Source of the DNA: Lepus europaeus
Lineage: Eukaryota; Chordata; Mammalia; Lagomorpha; Leporidae
Length of the DNA stretch: 64,000 nucleotides
Direction: 5' to 3'
NCBI RefSeq assembly: GCF_033115175.1
Contig: NC_084834.1
Location: forward strand, 10,327,294 to 10,391,293
The notes under the pieces were generated by a model that was not told the DNA's origin, did not search any database, and saw nothing but the letters and a program-made list of their open reading frames with translations. Of the stretch, positions 43,810 through 56,425 are shown piece after piece. The translations under genes and the position numbers were made by a program. Position 1 is the first letter of the stretch. Each line of letters opens with the position of its first letter.

Positions 43810-44223
43810 TGTTAGGAAACTGGCGCAGCTTTAGCCAGGTGGCCGCATGGCCCAGCTACCTGAGCCAGGCTCCACCCCCATCCTAATGGGATTCGCTGCT
43901 CCTGCTTCCCTGCCCTTCCCTCAGGCAAAGTTTTAAAAGGGCCTGTTCCTGAACACGTGCTCTCTTGGTTCTTCTCTCCTGGCCCTTTTCTCCTTCGCTC
44001 TCTTGGTTCCTCTCTCTAGCCTCCTCCTCTGGTCTCTTGGATCTCTCTCTTGGCTCCTCTCTGCTCTCTTCTCTCCTTGCTAGCTCCTCTCCTCTCTGTT
44101 TCTCTCTTATACTCTCTTTCTCTCTCTTTTTCCTTCAACACCCCTTCAGTCCGGTCTGTTGGGTGTTCCCCAATAAACCCTTTCCCTTACTCCAGTGTTC
44201 GGTGTGTTTTGCAATGGCTAACA
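43810..44223 (+). mobile_element. Solo LTR of an endogenous retrovirus
   Basis: 414 bp bounded by the perfect inverted hexamers TGTTAG (43810) and CTAACA (44218), the TG...CA termini of a retroviral LTR. It has an AT-rich TTTTAAAAGGGCC box at 43931-43943, a long pyrimidine-rich U3/R stretch, the poly(A) signal AATAAA at 44172 and a GT-rich GTGTTCGGTGTGTTTTG element downstream. No gag, pol or env or second LTR lies nearby. I could not find a clear target-site duplication. Exact ERV family not assigned. Confidence 0.8.
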
Positions 44224-45433
44224 TTAATATATAACAACTCAGGAAACAGAAAGACTTTGACTTCCAGAACCAAGGTTCTCCTAACACCTGGTTTTACTCA
44301 AATTCACATCTGTCCTGAGATCACAACTTCTCAGTCCACACGTTCCTCTCCAAATCTCTTACACCTCTGAGCCTAGGGGCAGAAGCTGGCCCTAGCTTGT
44401 TCCTCATTCACCAATGTCCTAAGAATATTCAGCATTAATGGAAACAATTAAAAAAAAGACCACAGGAAAACGGTTATTATTTTAAGCAAGACTAATGCAT
44501 TTTACAGCAATAGTTTCAGCTTCTGGCTGTCATCTGCCATCTGGCAATTTTTCTGTGTCATTCTAGTTCTCCATTTGTTCCTTAAATCTTGTCATCGTTT
44601 CTGAATGTTCAGGTCTGCGTGATGTATTTACTCTTCGACTCTCAGTTCTGTGATTCCTAAAACTCTAATATTCACTGCCATTCAACTCATGTCAGACATG
44701 TGTGTGTTAACACATCCACAACAATACAAAAATACACCCTCACTTTCTTCCTGCTGAACTTCTCAGCAGTCTCCTCTCTTAAAGAAAAAGCTACATCCAT
44801 TGTGTTTAAGCCTCTTTTAATTCATTTCTCAGTGCACCTCACTCTGGGTTCTGCCACTGCGTTTGTCTTATCAAGGTCATCAGCGCATTTTAAAAACATG
44901 TAAATGTAATCTGTGAGATGACTTCCAGGATAACCACCACAGCAGTGAGGGGCTCAGCTCAACCTGTGTGTCCTCACAGAAATTACAGAACGTTTCGAAC
45001 AGGAGAACATTCGCCATGGAGCTGCAACTCTAATGCAGAAGAGGAATAAGAAAAAGTATAGAGACAGCAGTAAAATATCAAGAACTTGTGTAAGTCCTTA
45101 TGGTGTGGTCCCTCAATCAACAGTTCAACATCAACTTGGAACTTATTAGAAATTTAAATCCTAAGGATCTATCCCAGACATACTGGGATATCCCAGAATC
45201 AGAAAGTTTGGGCTATTGAGCATAGCAAACAGTATTGTAAGAGGCTTTGAAAATTGTTTTGATACATAATAACTTATGAGCCAATTTCTTAAGTGTGTAT
45301 GTCAGTATGAACATATATCAATCAATTTATATAAAACATATGTGTGTGCATGTGTGCATGTAAACAAAGCGTGGCATCCTATGAAGAAAAATAGCAACGT
45401 GCACACATTTGATGTAAAATAATTCTTCGAAAG

Positions 45434-45470
<37 letters not shown>

Positions 45471-46019
45471 CAATGGGTCTAGAATGGGTGATCCAGTGAG
45501 AAAGTAACAAGATGCTAAGAGGCTGAGCAGATCATGTGCAATCCTGAAGGTAAGGAAAGAGGCTTGGATTTCATTATGTATGGAATCGGAAGACATTGGA
45601 AACTTACAAATAAAGAAGTGTCATGACTTGATTGACTTTTAAGTTACTCTTGCTGCTCTGGAGAAAATAGATTGCAAGAGACAGAGTGAGAGTGGAGATA
45701 CTGGGTAGGACGCTTTCACGGTGCTTCGGGAAACAGTTGGTGGTGGCCAGCTCACGGGCCATGGCTGTGATGACCGAGAGACATTCACAGGCACCAACCA
45801 GAGGAACTTTGTCAGGAAGTCCTAACTCACTAGTAGGATACCCACCTGGAATTCCTCTTTCTTTTCCTTTCCTAATCCTTTTAACAATCTGTACTTTTTG
45901 TTCAGAAATGTGATCAAACTTGTCCCTAAAACATTTGTGATTCTGTACTCATAGATGTGTATGTGTGCTGGAGATGAAGCTTGATTTTAACTACAAAGTG
46001 CACATCCACTAGCCCTGTT
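44224..46019. other. Unique DNA with an A-run
   Basis: 30-nt A-run at 45440-45469 without a visible retroposon body. Frames in 44050-44370 and 45686-45913 are short with no domain. No gene. Confidence 0.45.
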
Positions 46020-46760
46020 TTGCTTTCATTAGCATATTTTATGCTTTTTCATAAAATTTTTAATGAGTTTTTCACATTTAGCTTCATCTAGTTCTCCATT
46101 CTATTTGCTGTTATATCCAAATAAGTGTATATAATATTATTTAATGGTTCCCTAAGTTCTGTTTTTATTATTAGTTTTTTCAGCATTGCCAAGGGGTTTT
46201 TGTTTTAGTTTGGTTTTCATTGCTTTTTTTCTTTTGCAAGAAAACAAGTGGTTGAGTATACTGATGGTCTCTGCTTTCTAAATCACTTGGCTCTGCCTTT
46301 ATCATCTTTATTTCTCTTTTTATTTTGGATTTTACTTTCTTAAAGTTATGAACTGTTTTTCTGAATTTTTGAACTTAGTGCTTAATTCATAGTTTTACAT
46401 ATTTTCCAACTGAAGACCTTAAATTTGCTTCTCTAGTTACCACTGCAGATCTGATTGTTTGATATTTTTGATTGTTATTGTATTCTAAGAGTTTGTTATT
46501 TCCATTAAGATGTGTTCCTTAGCCTGTAGAATAATTGGAAGACTCATTTTCAAACTTGTTTGTTATATCTCAATTTGTACTTTAATAATATTTTTCTGAA
46601 ATTTAATTTTTTGCACTGAATTTGTTGATCAGAGACACTTTTGTTGATCAATGGATACTTTCTTTTCTTTGTAGGCTAAAATGTAGCTGTGATAACTATG
46701 GTTCCATAGATACTTTGAAAGACTGTATATCCTGCTATGTATAAATTCCTATGCATATTT
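46020..46760 (-). repeat. Old L1 ORF2 relic, antisense (probable)
   Basis: T-rich text with TTTTAGTTTGGTTTTCATTGC, TTTGTTGATCAATGGATAC and GACTGTATATCCTGCTATG resembles the antisense of the ORF2 section in old mammalian L1s, which ends in GTATTCTGCTGTT-type text. All reading frames are broken. Confidence 0.45.
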
Positions 46761-47581
46761 AAAGGAAGCTTCTTATTTGTAGATCTTAAAGATCTGCAAC
46801 TTCCCAGAGATAGGTCAAGGTGAACACTTTTGAAATAGCATTATGGACAGCAGTTTACATAGAATAATATATTAAACTACAATTATTTCAGCCACCCTTG
46901 GAACAGCACTATTGTGTTTATGAATTTATCGTGGGACATGCATGTTCTGTGACATGGTTTTGTGCTGCAGCCTACTCTGGTTTTCATTTTGGCCATGAAC
47001 TCATCCATAGCAGGAGAGCCCCACCCCACCTATGGTATAGAGACCTGCAGATGGATCAGTTCTTATTTGCCCTGCTAGTACTGTTTAGAGTTTACTGATC
47101 TTGAAACGCTTTCAATTTTTTTTTTTTTCTGGCTGGATGCTCCTGTATGGGAGGGAGACATATGTGCAACACAGTCTCAGAGTTCTGGGTTTGTTGAAGG
47201 TGTTGTATTTCTACTCTTAGGCTTGGCTCCACTCCAACCATGGTTCAGAGAGTAAATATCTTCTGATCTGTTTGGGTTTCTGGATTCTCACATCAAGTCT
47301 ATGTCAAGCTCCTGTACACATGGTCCCTGAGCATAAAATCACTTCCTTTAATAAGAATTAAATCTCCACATGCCCTAAGGCCTCTATGCATTTCCAGTTC
47401 ATGTTGCTTTGAGAATATCTATGTACTTAACATGTTTGAGTGGTTTTGTGTATGTTGTGGGGATGAAAGTCAGTTCATTCAGAGGAGTTGCTCCATCATT
47501 TGACCTAACCAGCATTGGATTATTATTTTTTTTTCAAATTTTCTGATTATCTACAGATTCTGAGCACCTGGGGACTAGGCC
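46761..47581. other. Unclassified DNA
   Basis: May continue the L1 relic but I cannot match it. No gene. Confidence 0.4.
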
Positions 47582-47594
47582 CCATATTTTTCTT

Positions 47595-47915
47595 TTTCTT
47601 CTTTTTTTAAGATTTTATTTATTTATTTGAAAGGTAGAGTTACAGACAGTGAGAGGGAGAGACAGAGAAAGATCTTCCATTTGCTGGTTCATTCCCTAAA
47701 TGGCTGCAACAGCCAGAGCTGGGCCAATACAAAGGCAGGAGCCAGGAGCTTCTTTTTTGGTCTACCACGTGAGTACAGAGGCCCAAGTGCTTAGGCCATC
47801 TTCTACTGCTTCCCCAGACAATAGCAGAGAGCTGGATCAGAAGAGGAGCAGGTAGGATTAGAACCAGTGCCCATATGGATGGAGGATTAACCTACTGCAC
47901 TACAATGCTGGCCCT
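47595..47915 (-). repeat. C-SINE, antisense, small head deletion
   Basis: TTTTTAAGATTTTATTTATTTATTTGAAAGG, GATCTTCCATTTGCTGG, inverted core, GTGCCCATAT then GGATGGAGGATTAACC, with the usual GGGATGCCGGCGCCGCAGG shortened. Head CACTACAATGCTGGCCC. TSD CCATATTTTTCTT (47582-47594 and 47916-47928). Confidence 0.94.
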
Positions 47916-47928
47916 CCATATTTTTCTT

Positions 47929-49734
47929 GGATTTCTCTTTTCAGCATGTTGCCCAAAACACAGGTGTTTACTGACTGCATTAATATTTCAATGTATTCTT
48001 ATAATTTTCTTCCAAAAACATGAAGACACAAACAATATTCATCCTTCCTTTTCTGACGTTTACTGAGAGAGGATAAAATTTCAAGTCTATTTGAATCATA
48101 GCATATCAAGATGGAGTCAGTAAAGGAAAAAAAATATTTAAGAAAACTGTAGATGAAATACCTAAAGCCAAGTTTCATTTCAGGATTCATAACTATCGTC
48201 AAGTACATGTGTCAGTATGGGAGAAATTTCACACCTATTATATAAGTGTTTGTGATGATTGTTTTACCTCCAGCTGCAAGATACAATGCCACATGCATTA
48301 ATAAACAAGGGCAAAATGTCATTGACACACAGAGCGTTAACTTCAAATATAAACACATACATAGGCTAGAAGAGAACAGCAAAGAAGTCATAGAGATTGG
48401 CTTATAAAGAAAAAGAGAGTATCTCTTATAATCCTATGTGAATTGTCTCCAAGGTAAATTCACAAAAATTGTGGTCCATAGTGTTCCAAATTATCCAGAA
48501 GCTTTGTCACTCAATTCTGGTTTGGAATGTGTTTGGAAATTTCTTCTTCCTGTCAGTGACAGTAGAGTTAGCGAGTACATTCCATGCTTTAGACTACAAT
48601 TTCTCATAGGTTTGAGGGACAGATAATTAACAAATATTTGCTTTGCAGCAACAATCTGCAAAGTTTCATGTTAAGGATCATGTTGAGTTATGCATATAGA
48701 ACAGTAAAATGTAGGGCGCACAGCTTCAAGATATAAGACAGAATGTGGCATTCAGGTACTCACAGGTGAGCAACCACTTCAGTATCATCAGGAAAAATGG
48801 ATAAATGGAAATGTAATAATTTTAGGAGTATTAAAAGCAAAAGTATTTTGTGACGATAATAATTTCTATCCTAATTAATGATGGATTTATTTAATAATAT
48901 ATTTTTTCCATGGTCCAGAGCAACAGAGATTACTGAAACTAAATTCCTGAGTTTTCCAAGTCTATAAGCCGGTAGAGGGAGAGAACCATTAGTTGCACAC
49001 ATTTATAAAGTGTAGCAAGATCTATGCTATTTGGAATCCTGAGAAGTGGAAAGGAGAAATGTGTTCCAGTTTGAATGAGGATAAGGGATGCAGTGGTTAA
49101 CAAATGTTTTATTTAGAATGAAGTCTTTGAATAGTATGCTGATATAGGACAAAAATAAAAATGCTTGTTCATCAGACTAAAACAGCCAGTCATATGTAAT
49201 GTGTGTTTCTCTAACTTCAACACGTGAGCAGAGAGCGCAACAGATGCACACAAAGCCACAGCTAGGCCTCTGGGGGAGTGCAAAAGTCTAGATGGGACAA
49301 ATAGTCTGATGGAAGCTGAAGACCCTTAATCCTGGAGATAGGATTTATAGATACAGTTCCAAGAATATAAGCATATTCCCTTCCTACCTCCCCCCCCATC
49401 CCTCTTTCCTTCAACCCTTCTATATTCTCCCTTTCTTTTAGTTTTGGTTTTTGAGATAACATGTTTTAAATTTATATTATAGTAAAAATGTTTAATATTT
49501 CACTGAATAAGAAATTAAACAAGTAAAATGCGAATGACCCTAGTTTAGTGGGAATATAGACAATGGCTGTATTTAGTAATTGAATGGAGAAATGACGATA
49601 CAGTACATTTTAAAGTAATCACAGATCATTAGAACTGTAGTAGTGCAGCATTCTTAACCATTGGCTTGACAAAGGTATGACACAAAGTTTAAAAAACTAT
49701 ATTGCAGCAATACTGATACACACAGACATTTCTT
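47929..49734. other. Unique DNA
   Basis: 1.8 kb with no recognised repeat or gene. A C-run near 49390. Confidence 0.5.
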
Positions 49735-50611
49735 TTTTTTAGATTTATCTCCCCCATATAAGAGGTAATTTTTGGTATTTGTCTTTCTGGGTCTCTCTGG
49801 CTCCAGCTTAATTCACTCAATTCCAGTAGCATCTATTTTGCTGCAAATGGTAGAATTTTATTCTTTTTTAATAGCTGGATAATATTCCAATGTGTATATA
49901 TACCACATTTTCTTTATCCATTCATCTGATGATGGACATCCAAATTTTGGCTATTGTGCACAGTGCTGCCATAAACATGGTGGTGCAGGTATCTCTTTCC
50001 TACACTGTGTTCAAGTCTTTTGGGTATATACCCAGTAGTGAGATTGCTGAGTCATATTGCAGGTATATTTATAGTGTTTTAAGAAATCTTCACACTGTTT
50101 TCCACAGTGACTGTGCTAATTTACATTCCCACCAATAATGTGTAAATCTTCCCCTTTCTTCACATCCTGGCCAGCATTTGTTGAAGAGACTGAGCCATTT
50201 TATCAAACATCAGTTGGCTCTACATACATGGATTAATTTCTGGGCTCTCTATTCTTTTCCATTGATCTATGTATTGGTTTTTATGCCAGTATCATGCTAT
50301 TTCAGTTACTATAGCTTTGTAGTTTGTTTGAAGTCAAGTATTGTGATGTCTTCAGCTTGATTTTTCTTGTTCAGGATAGTGTTGGCTAGCCTGGGTCTTG
50401 TGATCCCATATGAATTGTAGGATCGCTTTTTTTAGTCCAGTTAAAGAATGTCATTGTTATTTTGATAGGGTTTGCATTGAATATATAGATTGCTTTAGAG
50501 AGCATAGACATTTTAAGATATTGAAGCAAGGAATATCTTTCCATTTTTTGTCCTTGATGATTTCCTTCACCAATGTTTGATAATTTTCACTGTAGAGATC
50601 TTTCACTTCTT
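49735..50611 (-). repeat. L1 3' UTR/ORF2 end, antisense
   Basis: GGTATTTGTCTTTCTGGGTC, TATATATACCACATTTTCTT, TATCCATTCATCTGATGATGG, GGGTATATACCCAGTAG and TTTACATTCCCACCAATAATG are classic antisense L1 3' text. The rest to 50611 is ORF2 C-terminal coding sequence in antisense, with a small internal deletion near 50180. A C-SINE then interrupts. Confidence 0.92.
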
Positions 50612-50954
50612 CTTTTTTTTTTTTAAGATTTACTTATTTTTATTTGAAAGTCAGAGTTACACAGAGAGAGGAGAGGCAGAGAGAGAGAGAGAGAGGTCTT
50701 CCATCTGCTGGTTCACTCCCAGATGGCCGCAGTGGCTGGAGCTGTGCAGATCCCAAGCCAGGAGCCAGGAGCTTCTTCTGGGTCTCCCACACAGGTGCAG
50801 GGGCACAAAGATTTGGTCCATCTTCCACTGTTTTCCCAGGCCATAGCAGGGAGCTGGATTGGAAGTGGAGCAGCCGGGTCTCGAACCAGCACCCATATGG
50901 GATGCTGGTGCTTCAGGCCAGGGCGTTAACTCACAGAGCCACAGCGCCAGCCCT
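50612..50954 (-). repeat. C-SINE inside L1, antisense
   Basis: T-run, AAGATTTACTTATTTTTATTTGAAAG, (GA)n, CATCTGCTGGTTCACTCC, inverted core, CATATGGGATGCTGGTGC, head GCCACAGCGCCAGCCC. Perfect 17-bp TSD GAGATCTTTCACTTCTT (50595-50611 and 50955-50971), so the L1 text continues exactly across it. Confidence 0.96.
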
Positions 50955-52115
50955 GAGATCTTTCACTTCTTTTGTTAAATGTGCTCCTAAATATTTTATT
51001 TTTTCACTATTGTGAAAGGGACTTCTATCTTCATTTCTCTTTCTGTGATCATTAGCATATAAAAAGCTACTATTTATTGTATATTTATTTTGTAACCTGC
51101 AACTTTCCTAATTGGTTTATCAATTCCAACAGCCTTTTGGTGGAGTTTTTAAGTTTTTCCATGTACAACATCGAGTCATCTGCAAATGTGGATAATTTAG
51201 CTTCCTCTTTTCCAGGTTTTATGCCCTTTATTTCTTTTTCCTCTCTAATTGCTCTTGCTAAAACTTCCAGTACTACATTGAATAAGAATGACAAAAGTGG
51301 ACATCCTTGTTTGCTTCAGATCTGAAGGGAAATGCTTTATTTTTTCCCATTCATAATGATCTTAGCTGTTGGTTTGTGATATATACCCTTTATAATTTTG
51401 AGGCATGTTCCTTCTGTACCGAATTTGTGGATGGTTTTTTTATCATGAAAGGGTGCTGAATCCTAGCAATTACCTTCTCTGCATCTATTGAGATGGCCAT
51501 ATGGTTTTTGTTCTTCATTCTATAGGTATGATTTTTGATGTTTATTGATTTGTGAATGTTGAACCACCCTTGCATTTCTGGGATGAATTCCACTTGATAG
51601 TGAAGTATGATCTTTTTATGTAGTTTTGGATTCAATTTTTTAGTATTTTGTTGAGAATCTTTGCATCTATGTTCATTAGGGACATGCATCTGTAGTTGTG
51701 TGTGTGTGTGATGTCTTTCATTTTAGTATCAAAGCAATGCTGGTTTCATAAAAGGAGTTTAGCTGAATTCCACCCTTTTCAATATTTTGGAATAGTTTGA
51801 AGAGCATTGCATTTAATTCCTCTTCTGTTGTTTGCAGAATTCAGTAGTAAAGACATCAGGTCTTGGGCTTTTCTTTGATGGAAGACTTCGGATTACTGCT
51901 TCAATCCCTGCTTAGATTGACTATATCTCCTTGATTTAATCTTGGTGGGTTATACGATTCCAGGAATTTATCCATTTCTTCAAGTTTTTCTAATATATTA
52001 ACATATACTTTTTTTCATAGTAGTTTCTTATGATCATGTGTATTTCTGAGGTGTCAGTTGCAATATCTCCTATTTCATCTCCAACTTTATTTGAATTTGA
52101 ATTTTGAATTTCAGG
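50955..52115 (-). pseudogene. L1 ORF2 relic (reverse transcriptase part), antisense
   Basis: Minus-strand decayed ORF2p, the LINE-1 endonuclease and reverse transcriptase. One open piece (51085-51294) keeps the catalytic FADD motif followed by residues like the L1 RT thumb side ([10 protein letters not shown]). Another (51390-51689) keeps GWFNI, the ISIDAEK block and the IQHPF motif of the RT palm. Stops and frameshifts separate the pieces. The 5' part (endonuclease, ORF1, promoter) is missing beyond about 52115. Non-functional for retroposition. Confidence 0.9.
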
Positions 52116-52739
52116 TATCTTAGCCTAAGATAAAAGAAAGACAAATGCATAAACAGGAAAGGGAGATCTCAAGCACTGTAGCTGCTGTTCCAGCAAGCTC
52201 CTAAAATGTAGCAGGATTTCTTCTTGTTGCCAGTGTCACTCCATGAATTATTCCAGTCTGACACATGGAAGGCCATCAGTAAATGTTTTTTGATTTATAT
52301 TTTAAATCACAAGTTAATTAAAAGATTACTGAGTTTATAATTGACAAGCACTGAATTGTGTAGATGAGATCTACTTTTAATTTAACATTGGTTTAGCAAT
52401 GTAAATTAGGATGTATTAGTAAATCCATCAAATTTTCAAAAGTGGAGTGAATAATATTTATAACAATATTTTAGGAAATAAAATTATTATATATTTCTAC
52501 TTAATGTAGACATTTAAAATAAACCTAATATTTATTGTTGCTTTTGAATCTTCTTTAATATGGTGGTGTTTATTTTCATTTACCTAGTGTTTATTGATTC
52601 CATATTAGCTTATTTTTTTCTCATGTGCCACTTTGCAATGTCAAACATTTAGTGTTCGTTGAACATGCTCCAAAATGTGCCACATTAATTATTCGGTTAT
52701 ATGCTTTCCCAGTATTGGGATGCCCCTCCAACCAAATCC
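52116..52739. other. Unique AT-rich DNA
   Basis: Nothing recognised. Confidence 0.45.
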
Positions 52740-53070
52740 TATGTCTACACAAGTCCACCCATCCTTAATACACATCATAAATCCCTGCTTTTTCATAATG
52801 TCTTTTCTGATTTATTGGTTAAAATTTGATATCTCACTTTATTGAGTCCCCATCAAACTACTTATGCTTCTTATTATCATGCACTATTTCAAACCACTTA
52901 AGTAAAGTCAGTATAGCGTGGTGTGATGTTATAGATCCCTATCAGCTTGTAAGATTCTTAAGAGAAGAAATTGCGTTAGCAATGTTTGCCCTGCCTGAAT
53001 CCACCAGTACACTGACCTGTACCTAAGAGAGAGTGAGTAATGCACACTTATTTATTACCCACTTTGCTTC
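52740..53070 (+). repeat. L2 LINE 3' relic
   Basis: AATGTCTTTTCTGATTTATTGG, TCTTATTATCATGCACTATTTC, CAGCTTGTAAGATTCTTAAG, AGAGAAGAAATTGCG and GAATCCACCAGTACACTGACC follow L2 order (CTTCCCTGAC, ACTGTAAGCTCCTTGAGGGCAGGGACC, CCCCAGCGCCTAGCACAGTGCC). Diverged. Confidence 0.55.
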
Positions 53071-53874
53071 AAACCCTATTTGAAAAATAGTTCACCAAAT
53101 TGTTTAGCTTACTTGAACTGAATTGAAAATAAAGTATCAGGCATAATAATCTGTCCTCTGGAGAACATTATAATTGCCTTTGCAAGTGCTCTAAAAATTT
53201 AAATTTCTTTTTAGTCAATTATCTTTTAATAGACATATTTTAGATCCAAAATTTCACAGTTCTTCCTTATGTTAGATTTAAACACCCACCTTTTAGTTGC
53301 AGATTTGTTGAAGACACATACAAATACTGTCTTGACACACATGCTGTCATAAAAATAAAATTCGACTTTACGCTGATAACATTAAACACTTTCATTAACA
53401 TTCCAAGCAGCACCATTAGAAGTGAATGCATTAGTTAGCTGCTCTTTTTGAACATCAGGGAAGAAAAGTGATTATAAAACATCAAACTGACTAATCTGTG
53501 ACACAATGTGGTCTCACATTGAATCTTCAGGCTTATTAAATTCCAAGCATCAATACAGTCCAAGTTGGTCCATGGTGCCAATTTAATGCCAATGGAGACA
53601 CCATTTTTTATAGAACATAGTTGTTTTTAGTAAGTACCTTCAGGGACATTTATATCTCCACAAAGGCTGTTCCTATCAGCTACATGTAGGAAGGAGCCTA
53701 GGATGCATGGATTTTCATAAAACTCTCCATGTATATTGGATCCTTCATCAAAATTAAGGAAATTATAGATCATCATGTTACCTAGCTCTGTGATAACACT
53801 CTGGTCCCAGATATGATAATAGTAGTAGGATGCATGGGAAATAGTTAAAACACATTGCCGCCATCACACAAGTA
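53071..53874. other. Unique DNA
   Basis: No gene or recognised repeat. Confidence 0.45.
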
Positions 53875-54085
53875 GTCCTTCTTATCCATGGTTTGACTTT
53901 CTGTGATTTCAGTTACCTGTATCAAATCATGGTCCAAAAGTATTAAGTGGAAAATCGCACAATTCTGGTTTATTATGGGGAAGCACAGGAAAAATACATG
54001 GTATGTGTAGAGTATGACACTATTCAGTTTCTGGCATCCCTGGGGCTTGCAGAGTGTATCTCCCCTAGATCATGGAAGTTGACTA
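53875..54085 (+). mobile_element. MER2 (Tigger1-derived DNA transposon)
   Basis: GTCCTTCTTATCCATGGTTTG, ATTTCAGTTACCTGTATC, TGGTCCAAAAGTATTAAGTGG, TACATGGTATGTGTAGAGTA, CACTATTCAGTTTCTGGC, ATCCCTGGGGCTTGC, GTATCTCCCCTAGATC. This follows the MER2 order end to end (CCTTATCCGTGGTTTCGC ... GGTACTATCCGTGGTTTCAGGCATCCACTGGGG ... GTATCCCCCGCGGAT). It is the non-autonomous, internally deleted form: no transposase. Confidence 0.82.
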
Positions 54086-55547
54086 TACATCTGTTATTAG
54101 TTTTGGTGAGCTTGAAAAATCAGTGTGAGATAATTTGAATGATTAAATATTTTGAAAAGATCTTTTCTGTGCTTATGTTTTAGCCAACACCATAAGGAGA
54201 AATAACACCTAGATTTGGCCATTACAAATCCCCCATCGGGCCATTTTGTAGATATTCAAGTAAATAACTCAGGGCTTTATACAAGAGTGATCCAGTACAT
54301 TGATTTTATCTATAGATGGAGAAAAGCCGCCATGGTGCTGTGTGGGAAAGATAATCAGGCGGGTGTGTAAAATATCTCCAAATAATTGTCTCATGTATCT
54401 TACAGATATGCGTTATGAAAGCCATATATTTCAGTATTTGTTGACTCCTGCAATTTTTTTCTTGAGTTGCGATGCTTTCCAGAAAATCCACCTTACTTCC
54501 TCAAGAAGAATCAGAGTCTACCCTGCAGAACAGCCTCTGTCTGTATCATTATCCATAGACAGTGTGTGCCCCGGGATTTTCCACCCATGACAGTCATTAA
54601 ATGACTGTGTCCTTCACATAAGGTAATAAAAACATCCATCACATGTTTTGCTTGTTTGGGCTTTTCCTTAAAGTTTCTTGAATTTTTTCTGTCTGAGCAT
54701 ATGGTTCATCTTGGTTTCCATTTAACTACAGTAAACTGGAATCAGCTACTCAGACCACTGACCCTGGGTCTTTATTTCTACCAGTCCTGTTGTTCGGGAT
54801 GTGCATTGCATTCTCTGCAGAAACCCTCCTCCACCTTGCACTTACCCACCCATCCCCATCCTGCCAGACCAAGGGTGCTCTTCTTTCCAGACCTCACCAC
54901 CAGCCGCTCTAACTGGCAGCTCTGGAAATCACCTCTATACTAATCAATTACAGGGAAGTAAAGAATTGTTACACAGAATTATCATGTTAAAGTATTAATT
55001 TTTTTGCTTTGGGAAGGAAATCTACATAAATATGGTAAGGATTTTGTGAAAGAACACATTGGCCCCTTAGTGGAGCACTGTTACATTATTTAGATTTTTA
55101 GATTATTTCAGAAAGTAATGACTCTAACAGACTTAAACATAACCAGATAGGTCTCCCTATTTAGTCTGTTTTAATTTAACTAACTTGAATCAAAAGATGC
55201 CAGCTTCCAGGGTCTCTACAATATCAAAGCCAAACATCTAAAGCAATGTGAATTCAAAAATCCTATGAAAAGGAAAACAAGTAGGTCAATTTTTATGTAG
55301 ATAAATGAAGTTCAAAGCAATGATTTATTTCATCAATCAAATCTGTTTGTAATGAGGAAGAATCCCCACTATTTCCAAGTCGATATAGTTTGTCATCCTA
55401 CTTGCTATTCTGCTTCAAATGAGTACTCAGGGTTCCCATCTACTTTGGCCCAGACTAGGCTCTTTGAAGAGGAAAATCAGTGATGGTGATTTATGTGTGA
55501 TATGTACTCACTGAGATCTGCAGCACCAGGTTAAGCTCAGAGCTGGG
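54086..55547. other. Unique DNA
   Basis: 1.4 kb with no recognised family. A 96-codon plus frame (54300-54590) and a 95-codon frame (54656-54943) show no domain. GC-richer at 54700-54930. Confidence 0.45.
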
Positions 55548-55912
55548 GAGAATTTTGGCCTAGTTGTTGGATTAGCACTTGAGATGCTCATATTCCATAT
55601 TGGAGTGCATAGGCTGGAGTCCATCTCAGGCTCCTGTTGGCAGCTTTCTGCCTATGTGAGCCCAGAACGGTCTGGGGTGGGCTAGTAGTTGCGTCCTTGT
55701 TGCCCACATGAGAGACATGGGTTGAATTAATGGTTCCTGCCCTTGGCTTGGCTCAGTCCCAGTTACTGAGGACATTTGGCCGGGAGGAGGTGGGGAAGGG
55801 TGTTAGCCAGTAGATGGAAGATGGAAGCTCATTCTCTCGCTTTCACTCTCTCTCTCTCTCTCTCTCTCTCTTTACCTCTATCTCTCTCAAATATATAAAA
55901 ATGAGCCAATAA
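55548..55912 (+). repeat. C-SINE, old
   Basis: GGGGAGAATTTTGGCCTAG head, CATATTCCATATTGGAGTGC, TGGCTTGGCTCAGTCCC, CCAGTAGATGGAAG, (TC)n at 55844-55870, CTCTCTCAAATATATAAAAATG. It also carries an extra GGGAGGAGGTGGGGAAGGG insertion. Confidence 0.8.
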
Positions 55913-56345
55913 AGCATTTTTAAAAGAAAGCTCAGTGCTTTTGTGATAGGAATAATGTTGAATAAAGATTGGAACATGGTTTTGTTCTCTTTCCAGTTAC
56001 TTCCTTGTGTCAATCCTTGTATTTCACAAACACATTTCTATGTTTGTATTTGTCTGTGTTCTTGTATCTATTCATTCATTTTCCTTGGGAACTCAGTTAA
56101 AAGGCAATATAAAAAAATAAAAACAATTGACATATATCTAAAATTTTGAGAAATACAAATTAGCCTATTTTTTCATCAAGCATACCAAATTATGTGGAGT
56201 CAAATTTTTTTCTCCTTACTCTTAGAAACATAATTGTTATTGAGAAAATATTTATATATGCCAGAACTCAATATATTAATCTTTGAAACATACATTTTCT
56301 CAAAATTTTATAAAAATATGAAATACTAAAATTACAATGGGAAAA
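55913..56345. other. Unique AT-rich DNA
   Basis: Nothing recognised. Confidence 0.45.
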
Positions 56346-56348
56346 ACT

Positions 56349-56425
56349 TTTTTTAAAATTTATTTAATCTATTTGAAAGGCAGAGAGACAGACAATGATA
56401 TCACATCTATTAATTAACCCCAGAA
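56349..56425 (-). repeat. C-SINE tail, antisense (first arm)
   Basis: TTTTTTTAAAATTTATTTAATC, TATTTGAAAGGCAGAGAGAC, AATGATATCACATCTATTAATTAACCCC: the inverted 3' tail only, ending at the CCATCTGCTGG-like block, then joined to a sense tail. Confidence 0.82.

Noticed and set aside
43965..44370. Ser/Leu-rich frames of 89-106 codons
   Set aside because: They are the pyrimidine-rich part of the LTR read as CTC and TCT codons.
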